64,000 nt of DNA. Source: Tetrahymena thermophila SB210 (taxonomy: Eukaryota > Ciliophora > Oligohymenophorea > Hymenostomatida > Tetrahymenidae). The stretch is taken from positions 558,001 through 622,000 of the forward strand of contig NW_002476507.1 in NCBI RefSeq assembly GCF_000189635.1, in the 5' to 3' direction. The notes under the pieces were generated by a model. It made no database searches. It saw nothing but the letters and a program-made list of their open reading frames with translations, and was not told where the DNA came from. The translations under genes were made by a program, and so were the position numbers. Positions 49,338-62,812 of this stretch are shown one piece after another (positions within the stretch are counted from its first letter, which is position 1; every line of letters begins with the position of its first letter).

Positions 49338-52300
49338 CTTAGAAGGATTGAATGTTGGTGTATTTGATTAGCTTGTTTAAGATGAAGTACGTGAAAGCGA
49401 AATCGTTTTCAAAATTAAATCAAGTTTTTATGATATTATTTAGATTTAGGGATAGGATTAGTAGTTTGCTTTTATAGAAGAAATGGCTTCTTCAAAATTT
49501 ATATATTTATTAATTTGTTTATTTTTTTTGTTTGTTTGATTGAAGTAATTTATTTTTTAGTAATTTATTAATTATAAACTAAAATGCTGAGACAAAGTTA
49601 GATTTATTGATCAATCAAAGGTATCAATAATAAAATCTAAATCACATCAAATCTCATCATTTATTTTATTTAATAAAGTTGATTAAGGGGTGGGTTTCTA
49701 ACCGAAGTGGAATTAATAACATTAATTAATTTGCTATCCCCACTTAATTATTGTATTTTATCAAAAAAAGCAAGAATAATAGAAAAATTAATCAACTCAT
49801 CACTTGCATTCAGTAAATTAGCTGCTTTATTTATATAGACATAGATAGATAGAGTGATAGATATTAACATTTTTGAAAATTAAGAGAATCATTTCGTTCA
49901 ATTAATCAATCCTGCATTTATTTTACGATCATAATTCCACTAGATAAAAATATCGCAATCAACAAAAAACAATTTAGTTATTCATGTATTTACATATTAT
50001 TATATTACAATTATCAAAATTAAAAAATTATTATAAAAATGTTGCACTTTAAAAATAATTTATTAAATTAGCTTAATTTATTATTCTATTTTTTTATAAT
50101 TCAAAATTTAAATCTCTTTAATTAAAGTTATTATCATAGGGTACTCAATTATTCATAATTTAGCTTTCACTGGCTTAAAATTTATGCTTTTCAGTTTGCG
50201 TTACAAAGAGAACCAATCTAACAAAATTATTTTTTTTGAGAGTAAAAATTAATTTTTAGATTTATTGTTAGAACTTGTAAGAATAAAAATAAGTTTGTAA
50301 ATTCTAATTTAACAAAAAATTTTGCTGCTTTATTATGTTTGATTATTGGTATTTTCGTTATTTTATAGATGCATGTAATACCTTGTTAGGAAGAATCTTA
50401 ATTAACTTCTGCTAAGTACGATCTGAATTTTAATGCCAAGCAATCAATTTGTTTATATTGAATTTATAATTCATGAATCTAAATTATTTTTTTTCGTTAT
50501 TTTGATTTAAATTATTTAGTTACTACTTATTTTGGTAATTTTCTATAAATCTGTTTTTATTCTAGAATTTAAAAAAACAGTCATTGTAGATTAAATAACT
50601 GCCTTCATTAATACTAATATATTTATTTGGTTACTATAATTTAGATTAATTAATAAATTAACTACGTTTAATTTGAAAGAGATAATATAATTTAAATAAA
50701 TAAATATATTTCCAAATCATTTTTATAAGTTAGAAATATTCTTTAAATATTTACTTTCTAAAACAAGTATTCAATTCTTAATTAAAAAAAAAAACTGAAT
50801 TTTTTAAATTATTATTTTCTATTTCTAATAATTTAAGAATGAAAGTAGAAAAGTGTCACCTGAAATACATAATTTTAAGCACTGCTCTATTTTTACAAAT
50901 CATAATAGATTAAAGATTTTTGTTTGATCAGTATTTTTTTTGATACAAAAAATACCAGAATTAAAACATTTGTTGCATTTAATATTATTTTTGTCTATTT
51001 GCATTTTATTAAGACTTAAAAGTCTTTATTTCTATACAATCAATAAAAAGCAAATATTTTAGAAGTACCTCACTTGTAATTAAATGGCTTAGAGAAAAAT
51101 GTAAAAGAATATGCTGAATATCTATCTTAATTAATTAAAGAATAATAATTTAATTAGAAATTTATTAAAATAAAATTTGCGCAATATAAGCTAATTTAAA
51201 TGTTTTTGATTTATTATTTATGATACAGTCAAAAATATTAATTTTACTACCAGCCTAAATTTATTCCTATTCAGAAAATGTAAATTTTATTTTAATTATC
51301 ATTTTTTACTGTCTCTACTTAATATGTATGTATCGTGTGATTAACTTGTAGGAATTTTATTAATTTTTAAGGAGACTGGTACTAACTAATAAAGAAAATA
51401 TTTATAAAAAAAGGCATGAATACAAAATTAGAAATGAAATTTTTGATCTTTCTCTTTCTTAAAGTAATCACAAAAATTTTTTTAAATTAATTTTATTTCT
51501 CTTGCTTTATTTTCAAGGTTAAAATAATAAATAAAAGGAAATATTTAGATTTATATTTATTTGATGTTACTGCTAAAAATTAATTTTAATTATCTGGAAA
51601 ATTCAATCATATATTTTTAAGATAAGTAATTGATTTAAAATTGCTTAATGGACTCAAATTTTTTATCGAGCCATTAAAAAACACATTTATTACTTAATAA
51701 GTGTATAATGTTTATTCTCTTCCATTATATTTATGATGTTACATGTAATAACAATTAAAATCTTTCTATTTATTGATCTCATATACCTAAAATAAAATTT
51801 TCAAGTGTGAAATAAGTCTAAATAATTTTATAGAAAATAAAATTTAAATGAAGAAAATATGAAATAATGAAATATTATAATCTTATAAATTACATTTTTC
51901 ATTGATTAAATTTATCAATAAATTTAATTAACTTTACAGAATTCTTCCTGTATTATTCTACTTTCAAGGATAAATTGTTCTCATGTTTATATTATCAAGT
52001 AATATCTTAGTTTTAAATATTATAAACTCGAATTTTTTTTATATAAAACATAAATTCATGTCATTCTAGAGTTATAAGTTCTGAAATACTGTTTAGTCAT
52101 AGAAAATTGAAAAAAAAATTTTTAAGCTACAAAAATAAGTTATGAGTAAGATTTTATTAATATTTACTTATATTAGTACCTAGATATTAGGATGTATTTA
52201 TAGTTTTTCTAAAAAAAGTTCATAGTATTTTGATTATTTCTAATCTGGCTGGTATATCTTCTAATCATAATTATTTTTAATATTAAAAAGATATAATTAT

Positions 52301-53752
52301 TATTAGTACGTCTTTTTTTTTAATATAGAAAGTTCAAAACTTTTAAATTTTGAATTAGTTAGTTATAGCCAGAGAAATCAAAATTTTAAGTTAATTTCCT
52401 GTTTTATTTTGCATTTATAGAGTTCAAGTGGGAGAACAGCTTTAGTGAAATAGACATCGCTGTTTGTTTTTTATAATAGACTTTAAAGATAGACCTCTTT
52501 AAATTTAAGATTGAGTCGCAAAAAATAATATATGTAATTTAATCAAGCTTATTGTTTAGGGTAAGGAAAAATTTTAATTTGTTTTAGCATTCAAGTACTT
52601 GATATACGTAAAAAAATATAATATAAGATAAGCTCGAAAATATCTTAAATTGAGAAAATTAACTAGGTACATTTCTTTTAAAATCTATAAATAATAGAAA
52701 GCATATGATAAAATAATATGAAAAATGCCTAAAAATAACAGGAAGAATCCAGTAAAATAAAATAAATTTGATATTATTTTAACATATAAAGTCAAATAAT
52801 TCATAAAATAATTTGTAAATTGAAATATTTTTTTTGCATTGAATAATAATTTAAAATTGAATTTGGAAAAATATTATAAAATGTTTATAATAACTTAATT
52901 TTTTATAATTTTATAAATAGAAATTATATAAAAGATTAAAATTTAAAAATAGCCTAAAAATTGTAATTAAAGGCATTTTAATTTAAGTAAAATTCTATTT
53001 ATATTTAAACTGTCTATTTTATACTACTGAAGGCAAATAATTAGTTTATGTAAAATAAATGAGTTAAATATTAAATACAATTTTTTGTGTAATTTAAGAT
53101 ACTTATGGAAAAGTATACAAGCAAGTATTAATTTAATTCAATTAATTGCAATAATTTATTTATTTATTTAAATTTCATAATTTTTATAGAGTTGAATCTT
53201 TATAAATTACAATTTTAGGATATAATTTTAAATAACTCATATATAAATGTAGGTAGTTATTTTTACTATTTATTTTATATATAATTTATAAATTTATCTA
53301 ATTTACAATAATTTGATTGAAAAAAGATTTTAAAATGTTTTGAATTTATTACTTTTTTAAGCTACCTTAGTTTAGTCTTTCTTTGTTTTTATTATTATTA
53401 TTATTATAGAAACTTAAAGTTATAGTTTCATTTCTTAATTAGATTAAAATAAACTTATGATTGAATGAATAGCGTTGGAAACATTTATTAATAAATATGT
53501 GTCTCTATTTAAGATATTTATTATCAGAAACAATTGTATTAATAGTATATTTATTCAAGTAATACATGTTAATATTAGAATAAACAAATATTTTAAATTA
53601 GTTATTAACATAGCAATCAATTTTCTATCCATCCATCCATATTTCATTTGTTTAAGTTAGGTTTTTACATAATATAATAATTTATTTGTTTAACTGCTTA
53701 TTTTTTTTGTAGCTTTACATACTCTAGAAATACCTAGAAGTATGAGATTAGT
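49338..53752. other. Large gene-poor AT-rich region
   Basis: 4.4 kb between the EF-hand gene start and the 3' end of the large LRR-like gene. It contains an imperfect dyad of G/C runs at 49683-49748 (AAGGGGTGGG... CCCCACTTAA), a possible short ORF at 50145-50474 (minus), a GC-richer patch at about 52430-52530, and many homopolymers. No other gene supported. Confidence 0.45.
50145..50474 (-). CDS. Possible small hypothetical ORF
   Basis: With the ciliate code an ATG at 50474 opens a 109-residue frame to TGA at 50147-50145, starting MNYKFNINKLIAWHQNSD and ending SESQIMNN. It is basic and Gln/Asn/Lys-rich with no recognisable domain. In DNA this poor in G, an open run of this length is expected fairly often by chance, so this is only a candidate. 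Confidence 0.15.
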
Positions 53753-56700
53753 TCAGTAAAGTAACTATTAAGGGTTTTAATCTTATTTCAAAATTTACTG
53801 CTTGCCTTTGATGTTAAGATATTGATCTCCTTTCGAGTTAGTACTGTTATTGCTATTATTAGGAGAATTAATCTGATTAGTTTCCAAGTTTGTCAAAGCT
53901 TCTTTGCTTTCATCGTCTTGCTATTCATTTATTGAAGAGGACTTTTAATCTTACTCATTTTCGGAATTTAAATTTTTGATTGTTTGTTCATTATCTTTAC
54001 CCTTTTTTTATTTAGCATTCACTTTCTAATTTTTGCTTTTCTACTATCTTTTTTCATCTTTATCTTAATTCCTCTTTTTGCTGATAGCCTTTTCTGAAAT
54101 AGATTATTTTTATTCTAAATTTAAGTCAGCCTTTTTTTTAGGTTATCTTTTTCTCTCACGTTTTTTTGAAACGCTCAAATTTTATGTAACATCAGTTTCG
54201 ACCTATTAGGATTCCTATTCGATTAACTATTCTTCTACTTCAATTTTTTGGCTCTATTTTTCAGTTTCTATTTAACTTGATATAAATTTTGGTGTTTATT
54301 CTTCTACTTCTTTGAGTTATAAACTTATATTATTTTAGCTTAGTTTCTAAACTTCAATGTTATTTTATTCATTTTAAATTAAATTAATGATTATATTATT
54401 TTTATTACTATCAATGACTGAGTCAAATGGATTTTTTTCACTAAGGCAATGTATGTTTTAAATAAATTAATCATTTTCTTATTTAGTATCTAAAATATTT
54501 TTTTCAGAAGAATTTTAACTGTCTACGCTATTTTCTTCTTATCCTAAATCATCATAATTTGAATATTTATTATAGATCTCAGGAGATTAAGAATATTTGT
54601 TTGAAACTAAATCTGTTTCTTCTTCTTCTTGCTCTACTTCTTTATCATTAAAATTTCCTGATTCGTCTATTATATCTAAATATTCACATACTGAAGAAGG
54701 AAATTCCTAAATAGGAGGAAGATTTTCTCTAAAAATAGTAAGTGTTTACTCTTTTAAGTTTATTTCTTATCTATACCTTGTTAGTAGATGAGAAATGCTT
54801 TAAATGCACGTTTTTTATTTTTCATCAAAATTAATATGAATCTCTTCAAAGGAAGCATTCTAATTTACTATTTATGCAAATATTTAAAGGTCATGTTTAA
54901 GGATTTAGTATTTAGGTTTTCTTAAGTTTAAATAAAATACATTTTTATCCTTCAAGCAACTTCCAGCCTCTATTAAATCAATGTTAAGCTCTTCAACAAA
55001 AATTATTTATGAAAGTATAAGAGGAGAAATTCCTTGATTAACACTTAAATAAAGTTTATTTATGTTTATTCTCTACGAAATTATTTTTATTATATTATAA
55101 ATTTTTTAAACAAGTTCATATTACTCTTCATAGTAATATTCCTAGAAACAGAATCTTATAGTAACAGACTCTATAAGCTTTAATTTAAGGGCTCTCTCTA
55201 ATTTTTTATGAAAATTATTATATTTAAAATCTTCTTAGCTTACATAATAGCTCTGCATATGATGATTGATTTTGTTATTGTTCATAGAGTTGATTTGAAA
55301 CTATTTTTATAACTGCTGCTCTTGATAAAAATTAGAATTTTAAAATTTAAAAGGTTATGTCACAGGAGTACTGTAATTTAAATATTATTCTTAACTTTGG
55401 CTATTTCTATTCATAGATTAAGGAAGCTGATTAGGATTTTTTGTTTAAACTGGAGTTTAAATAAAATCATCTTCAGATTTATTTTATATTTTTTATTCAC
55501 TAATTTACTACAATTTAAAATCTCTAATAGCTTAATCTCCATTATAATTTGTAAATTCCCTATTCTTAAAATGCTAGAAAAGATATAATTACTAGTTAGA
55601 GCATAAATTTTCTCTAATTTCTCCTTCGTTGAATATCTAAGAGTATTGATTTTAGAGATTAATTTAAACTTTGTCTAAAAATTCAATAAAGTCTTAAATT
55701 AATATATCTTTTTGAGAATAGCAAAAGTATAATCCTTAAGTATTAGCTTGTAGATAATGTTATTCACTAGCTTGATTTTGACATATGCTGCAAAATGAGT
55801 GCAGAGAAGATTTGAAAAATATTTGTTGGTATCTATAGTTTTCAAATTCAAGTTACTCTAAATTTTAATTTATTTCTTGACTTTACAAATAATTCTCTTT
55901 AACCAAGCTCTTTTTGCACACGAAATCTTTTTCAGGGCAAAACCAATTTTGAATTTCCTCTTAAATTTGTTAAGTGTTAGGATTATCTTTTAATCTATCT
56001 CCAAATTTAAGCTTACGAAAGGCAGTCTAAATCTCTTTATTCATATTTGTGAAAGCTACTTTTTAGAAGCATATTGGATCTATTCTCACGTCAAGGACTA
56101 TTGGCATACATGTACTGAACTCAAGAGTAATGAGGTTGTTCCAATCTTAATTATCAGGTATTTTTAAATGTAATTCATTGACTTATGAAAATAAGTCGTT
56201 AAGAGTAATTGCTAATTCTTTAAGTGATTGCTGCTATAGATCCTAATTCGATCTGAAATCTAATACAATTTTATCAATAACTCTTTTTAAATACTTTCTA
56301 CCACTTTATTAGAAAGTAGGAACCAAATTTATTTACTGTTAATTTCTTTAAGCATCCTAATTATATTACTTGTTGTCTATTTTATTAGAACAATCGTTCT
56401 CCTTGTTATAAGTTTGCTAATTGTCTGAAATATTCTGCTATTTATTTTAAAAACTAAGCTATGCTAAGTAACTTTAACAAGGTTTTTGAGTATCACTTGA
56501 GAATAATTACTATGAGCTTTATCTTTAAAACTGTAAGGAATTTACTAATGTGTCCAAATTTTCTGCTTTATTCTATTCAACAATTTCATCTTTTATGACA
56601 GCATTAGCTATCTCGTTTCCAGATGTATTCATTTTAGATAAACCACCATGGGTTGTATTATTATTTCCTCTATATGTTCTATTGAAGTAAGCTTCTCCTT

Positions 56701-58639
56701 TACCTGCTGTTTTAGAATGAGTTTGAGTAGTGTTAATCTTAGAGTTCTCTGCTTTTTAAATATTATTTTAAGCTTTATTATTTTTTTAATCCTTTTTATT
56801 AGTTGTCTTATTTCCTAACTTCGACCTAGTTTTTACATTTGTATTTATATCATTACTTGGCTTTTTGCTTTTCTTCAAAAACTTTCCCTTTTTATAGGCA
56901 AATTAATTTTCTTCTTCATCAAGTTCTTCTTCCTTATTTTCATTATCATACTATTAACATTCTTCCTCTTCTCCATAATTTTCTATCAATTACTTTTACT
57001 ATAATTAGTTATCTGTTTCTTCTATGTCCATTTTAAAATCTACTACTTCCTACTATTGACTATACTTATTTATTTGTTAATTATTGCTGCTTTCTTAATT
57101 TTCTAATACTTAAGTCTAGCTTAAAAAATGCTAATCATAATTTGCCTTAATATCCTTAGATATTGCATTACATAATTTATTGTTTTTTGATAATTATTAT
57201 TCTTAACTTTCATTTTCAAAACGTTTCAAATACTCTTGACCAACTGCATTTACTATATTTTAACTTCCTTAGCTTGAATTTGTGGTTTAATCTAATGCTT
57301 TTTATTAGCTATCTATAATTACTCTAATTTGATCTGTAGTCTAACTTTGTTAATTATTACTGTTATTTTCACTACTACTTTATTATCTACTTTTTATTAA
57401 TGCAGCATTTTTACTTTAATCTGCTTAATCTATCTAAATATTTTAAAACAGCATTTTGCCTTGATTTTCTTGCTATGAATTTAAACTATTGTTAATTAGA
57501 TTATCGCTTTTCTAGTCATAAATTCCAAAAGTAGAGCCTTAAGTAAACTCTCCTTTGTTACTTTGGCTACTTATATCATCTTTAAGGTTAAAGTTAGAAG
57601 AACTTCTTCTACTTTGTCTTTGGCTCTATGGTACCTATGATTACTATTAATTCTATAAAATTTATTAATTTCCCTACTTTGAGTATTCTTACTTAATACT
57701 ACTGGAGCATTCTCTTAGAAAATAACCACTACTTTATTAACTTCCTTTGCTATTTGTAGAAAACATTAAAATTTTTAGATCACACTAGCACAATTTTAGT
57801 TTAAAGTATTTGCTTGGCACTTTCATTAACTCTTTTAGTATATAATTATATTAAGATAAGATTGGATTGCCTGATAAGTCAAGCTTTAAACCCTTTAATT
57901 CCTCTAAAGCAAGAATTCCTTCTACAAGAGAGATAAGACAAGGCAAGGTTAAATTACAAAATCCAAATGAAAGCTATAAATGTCTAACAGATTTTAGCCT
58001 TACTATTAACTTACTCAGACTCTATAAATCTTTAATTGCTAAAGGGGTAGCATCAAAACGAATTTTTAAACGTTTTAGATTCTCTTGCCCCTTAAATAAA
58101 TTGTCTTCAAAAATCTGCTATAACTTTTCATAAATGAGCAAATCACTTGTAAATGTAGCATTTAATGTATGAATTTATTTCTTGTCTATATTTTTAAAAT
58201 GATCCAATATGTCTTCTATTGTTTAAGGTTTAGAGAATACTATGTTTTCTTTTTCCTTATGGATCATTTTACACTAGAGAAAACTATTTCTTATTATTGT
58301 CTAAGTAAATGAATAAATATTATATATTGTGTTATTCTTTTTATATTAAAGAAGCTTTCTAATATCTAATCAAAAAAATACAAACCAACTACTATTTATG
58401 TTTTACGAATAATTATTTATAATTTATATTAATTAATCTAATTATCACTTTTTTCTTTTCTTCATATTAACATAACTATACTCTATTGGCTTTACGCTTT
58501 TAAGGTTGCTCCCCTTTCTTATTATACTAATTGCCTCTCTGATGGCAGCAATCCTCATGACCTTAACACCTTCTAAAATTAAATATTGTTTACTAACTAT
58601 TTCTAATTCTAAATTCAGCAAAATAATATATATGTCCAT
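53753..58639 (-). CDS. Very large LRR-like, Gln/Asn-rich protein with Lys-rich C-terminal region
   Basis: Model of 1582 residues in three exons: 58639-58449, 58358-54777 and 54728-53753, with introns of 90 and 48 bp. Exon 1 is inferred from a GC-richer open segment (MRIAAIREAISIIRKG) whose phase 2 fits the next exon; a conservative start is the ATG at 58267. About residues 155-265 have Leu-rich repeat spacing (LKRLKIRF, VRHLQLSFG, LKGLKLDLSGNPIL). Next comes about 300 residues of Gln/Ser/Asn low complexity with an acidic stretch. A more ordered central part (FRSNQDLQQQ, NNLITLEFSTCMPIVLDVR) follows, with a Cys pair (FCSICQNQ) around residue 870. The C-terminus is acidic, then strongly basic (KKRERKRQPKKKADL, KKRNQDKDEKRQQ), resembling nuclear localisation signals. 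Function and family are unknown to me; ciliate LRR proteins of this style are common. Confidence 0.72.
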
Positions 58640-59873
58640 ACATAATAAGCTAATATGATTTCAAGCAAATTGAGGAATACATATCTTAATTTTTATTTAT
58701 AAATAATTTTCTTTTTAGTTCATTAATTTTTATTCATATTGGATGCTATTTGGAGAAAAAATCTCAATATGTATATTTCTAAAAAAAAAACTTGTTACTT
58801 CAAAGTTTCGAACTCGGCTATTTACAATTACCTCTTATCTTAATAATTTAAAATTATTAATGTAAAACTCAGAATATCAGTAAATCTTGAAAATTCAAAT
58901 TAAATTTTTCTGAATTTTAGTCCGCCATTTAGCCATTTTTGCCTTAAAATAGTTTATAGACAATCATAATTTAAAATAAAATTTCTTCTTTCTATCAGAT
59001 TTTTGCATATAATTAGCTATAAATAATCTTTTACTAATGATATATGAAATCATATTACATCTCATTTTCAATTATAATAAAGTAAATTTTCATTTTTCCT
59101 CAAAGCATTTTTAGTTATTTATTTAAATTGTAAAAAATATTAGATAATAATTTATTTTTTATGCAAATTCTTTTTATTTTTCCACAATTAAAAAATAATT
59201 CGAAAAAATAATTTTTATTTTGAAAATCATTTTTTTATCTTGTTTTACAAAAAAAATGAATTTTTATTAAGAATTATGTAATTTTTTGTATTTTTAATTT
59301 TTATAATAAATTTCATATAATTATTTATTTTAATATCACTATGGTAATAATTAAAATAAGATATTAAATAGATGTTTGTAATGAATAAATTCGATAAATA
59401 AAATTTACTTCATTTTTAATTTTTTATGAATTTAAAACAATAAATTGAAAGTTAGCATTTCTTAATCTACATAATGAAACAGATTAAAAATAATTTTAAA
59501 TTATGCAAAATAATTTTTTAGTTTAAAAATAAAAACAAATGATTGATTATATTTAACAATAGGTGAATTGATAGATACGTTGTAATCTATTAAAGATTCT
59601 TAATTTTAGGATAAATTTTTTAAAAACTCAAAAAATTAAATCAAAAATTAGTGAATTATAGCAACAAATTAAAATTTTAAGAAATTTGAAAATTCTTTTT
59701 AATATCTATGTATTTTATATGACTTAGATATTCTTTTAATTAATAAATCTTTTAATTAAAAGAAATAGAGTGTCGTATATAATTTGTAAAAATTAGCCTT
59801 TTTTCTCAAAAATTATATATAAATACATTTTAAGAAAGTAGAGAAAATTTTTTATCAATAGAAAACTAAAACA
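58640..59873. other. Divergent promoter region
   Basis: 1.2 kb between the LRR-like gene and the nuclear-envelope gene. AT-rich. One TTTCGAACTCGG element near 58806 looks like a Pol III box B on the minus strand, but no tRNA fold surrounds it. Nothing else supportable. Confidence 0.5.
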
Positions 59874-62209
59874 ATGAATTCAGATCAATAAAATAGGTAC
59901 AGAGGAGGTGGAAGCAATATATCTGTAAGCTCTATGAGAAAAGAGCTTATTAAAAATAACATTGATATTGATAAGGATGCAGATCTGGCATCTCTTTATT
60001 AATAGTTTTTACAAGAAAAAGGAGTATATTAGCCAAATCAATTCAGCACACCATCAGAGTAGAATAGAGAAAATGGATAAAGATAGTCACATAATTTACC
60101 TCCACCAAAGGAAAGATAACAAAGTATTCAAGGTATCTTAAATATGATTGATCATAGCAAAGAAAAGAAAAATAATTAAAATTATGTGTTTGTTGATTAA
60201 CACAATTCTGATGTGACATAAGGATAATCTAGTAATTAAATGCCAAACAGAAATGATATTGCAAGCAATTAAAATATGCAAATTCCAGAAGAAGCTGAAA
60301 TTAATTAAAGTAGTGCTAGGCAGAGTAGATTTTAAGCTTTTAATTTCGGGTAACAGAATTAAAGTGGTAGAAATTCTCTTTAAAATAACAGAGCGTCTTC
60401 TGCCTCAATGAATAGTAATAGATTAAGTGGTAATTAAAATGGGTTAGGCTTATAGAATTAATAATAAAGGATTTCTAATGAAGGGGGAAATAGGTCATAA
60501 TAAGAAATTTAATCATATTCACCTGTTAATTATGGAAACTTTAATTTTAGAATGAGTAATTAAATTTATAGTCCAGGAATCAATAATGGTATTCGCTCAT
60601 CATCAAATGGTATGATGAATAATTAATAAGGTTATTTTATAAATGAGAATTCTAGTAAACGAGTATCTAATTAAAGTTATAATAACTTTAACCAAATAGA
60701 ATCGGCAAATAGAAGATCTTAACAGTTAAATTCTCCAGTACCTCAAACAGGAAAGAAAAATTCTTTGTGGAAGAATGGAGAAGAAATTAATGATTTTGCA
60801 GGGAGTGCTGTTTTTAATAGACATCAATACACACCTAATTATCCTAAGAGCACAAGCATAACAGACACAAAATGGAAAGGACTGCTGGATACAGCTCGTG
60901 AGCTTTCATAAAAAAAGTAGAGGCAATCTAATGATTCGATGATGAATATCAGCTAATATAACATATTTAGTAATAAAAAGTCTTAAGTTGAAAGTAGAAA
61001 ATCTGAAAATATTGCAGAAGTTGATACTTCATTCCAATACTTAAGCCAATAATAAAAACTAAACATCAAAGATAAAGTCTTGATATTTTTCTCAAAAATA
61101 GAAATTAGCCATATTGTTATGTTTATTATGGTTGGTTTATTTTGTATATTCTTCTTATAAAATATTTATGATTTTCTTACTCATACTCCTGAGTTAGAAT
61201 ATTGTGATTCTACTTTAAGATAGGAATAAATCGAAGGTAGTTCCTGTATTCCTTGTCCTTAGAATGCAATATGTCTCAATAATAATATAAAATGTAAGCA
61301 TTCGTTTGTTCTTATAGATAAAAAGTGTGTTACTAATCCTTAAATTGAACCTAACACTATAAGGTATTTAAGCACTGTTGTTTAAAATCTTTAATATCTA
61401 TAAGCATAGTACCACTGTTATGACTCTAATTCTAGCGGATATGGAAATAATCTTAGCAGGCCTTACAAAGAACATAAATGGGAATCTATAGTTAATATAC
61501 TAACAATTCACCATAGTAAAGACCTACTTTTTTATGACACACTAACTAAGGTAAAAGATTACCTTAAATCAAAAAGCATTAGAGAGTAATTCGATATAAA
61601 TTATGATTCTTTAAGAGATACATACTATGTTACAACATTTAATCCTTCCTACTATTGCAGGTATATTAGTTAATTTCAACTAATTAAATTTCTAATTTTA
61701 ATATATATTTTTATATAATTAGGATAAGGCTCTGGTCTATTCAAAATGTTAACATAATTATAGCTGTATTGTGTATTTTCTTTTTAATTTTCTTGCTATA
61801 CTAAGTGGCAGCAGTTAGGAGATTTATTTATTTCTTCAAACTTTACAGAATTTAATAAAAAATTGTTAATGAAAATAAAATTTAGTAATAAAATAATTCT
61901 TTGCAATAAGATCTAAATAAAAGCATAAAAGATAATCAGTAATTATATTAATAAGGAGGTTAAGTTTCTTAAAGATTTGCTTCTCCTTAGAATTCAAATG
62001 AATAAAGCTTTTCATAACGATACTCATAACAATAAAATCCATCATAATAACAACAAATAAAGCTTTTATCTTAACAACAATTTTTATAAGTTCCTTAGAA
62101 TTAACAAAATTATTTGCAAATCCCTTCAAATTAATAACAATAATAGCAGTAGCTTAAGTTAGATAATAGTTTGTTGAATTTGTCTCAAAGAAGGGGAAAG
62201 CTAAGTTGA
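59874..62209 (+). CDS. Man1/Src1/Heh-type inner nuclear membrane protein
   Basis: Predicted integral protein of the inner nuclear membrane: 757 residues in two exons (59874-61660 and 61723-62209) with a 62-bp intron in phase 2. Near the N-terminus, SVSSMRKELIKNNIDIDKDADLASLYQQFL fits a helix-extension-helix/LEM-like DNA-binding fold (about residues 18-48). A nucleoplasmic Ser/Asn/Gln-rich linker runs to about 405. TM1 is at 412-435 (ISHIVMFIMVGLFCIFFLQ). The lumenal domain has the Man1-Src1 C-terminal pattern SSCIPCPQNAICLNNN..KC, a further CV and HCYD. TM2 lies near 603-626 (IIIAVLCIFFLIFLLYQ), followed by a Gln-rich tail rather than the usual RNA-binding winged-helix part. Yeast Heh1/Src1 and animal LEM2/MAN1 tether chromatin and guard nuclear pores; the same role here is inference. 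Confidence 0.8.
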
Positions 62210-62812
62210 TTGATTATTTTCTAAAATTTGTCAAAAAAAATCTATTTATTTTAATATCTTATTTTGTATAAATTCATTAAGTACTAGTATAAATTATTAT
62301 AAATTAAATTAAATTCATTTTATTTATAGTTATAATACACTTTAAAATATAAACTAATATTTAAACAGCTAATAAATATACTTACTGTTTATGATTGTTC
62401 TTAAAATTTTGAATAGCTAACCCTTGATAAATTAAATAAGGATAGAATTAAAAATTTAGATTTATTAAACATTTTAACAATTCCTTGATTAATAAATTTA
62501 AAGATTGTGATACAAAAGTAAGAATATAAATATTCAAAGTAGTTAGTTTACTTTTAAAAGAGATAAAATATTTTTTTATATTAACATATAAGTGATGAGA
62601 AGAAAGATAGATAACTTTTGTTTTAGTTAGAGTGAATAGTTATTTATTTATTTTGTCTAATTTATTTTTAGTTAGTTAGTTATTTATTTATAAAGGAGAT
62701 TAAGAAATTATATTAACTATTTATTTTTATAATTAATAATATTTATATACAGAAACATTATTCATTCATTCATTTGTTATTTATTTATTTAATTATTAAT
62801 TATTATTTTTAA
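62210..62812. other. Convergent intergenic region
   Basis: AT-rich 3' flanks with short TTTA/TTAG-type simple-sequence runs; no gene seen. Confidence 0.55.

Noticed and set aside
57867-58133. Plus-strand 88-codon frame
   Set aside because: It overlaps the LRR-like coding region on the minus strand, which continues in frame through both ends of it.
58801-58820. TTTCGAACTCGG as a tRNA T-arm on the minus strand
   Set aside because: The 5-bp stem does not form and no cloverleaf fits.
61866-62129. Minus-strand frame opposite the nuclear-envelope gene's tail
   Set aside because: It is the antisense shadow of a Gln-rich (CAA/TAA) coding exon.
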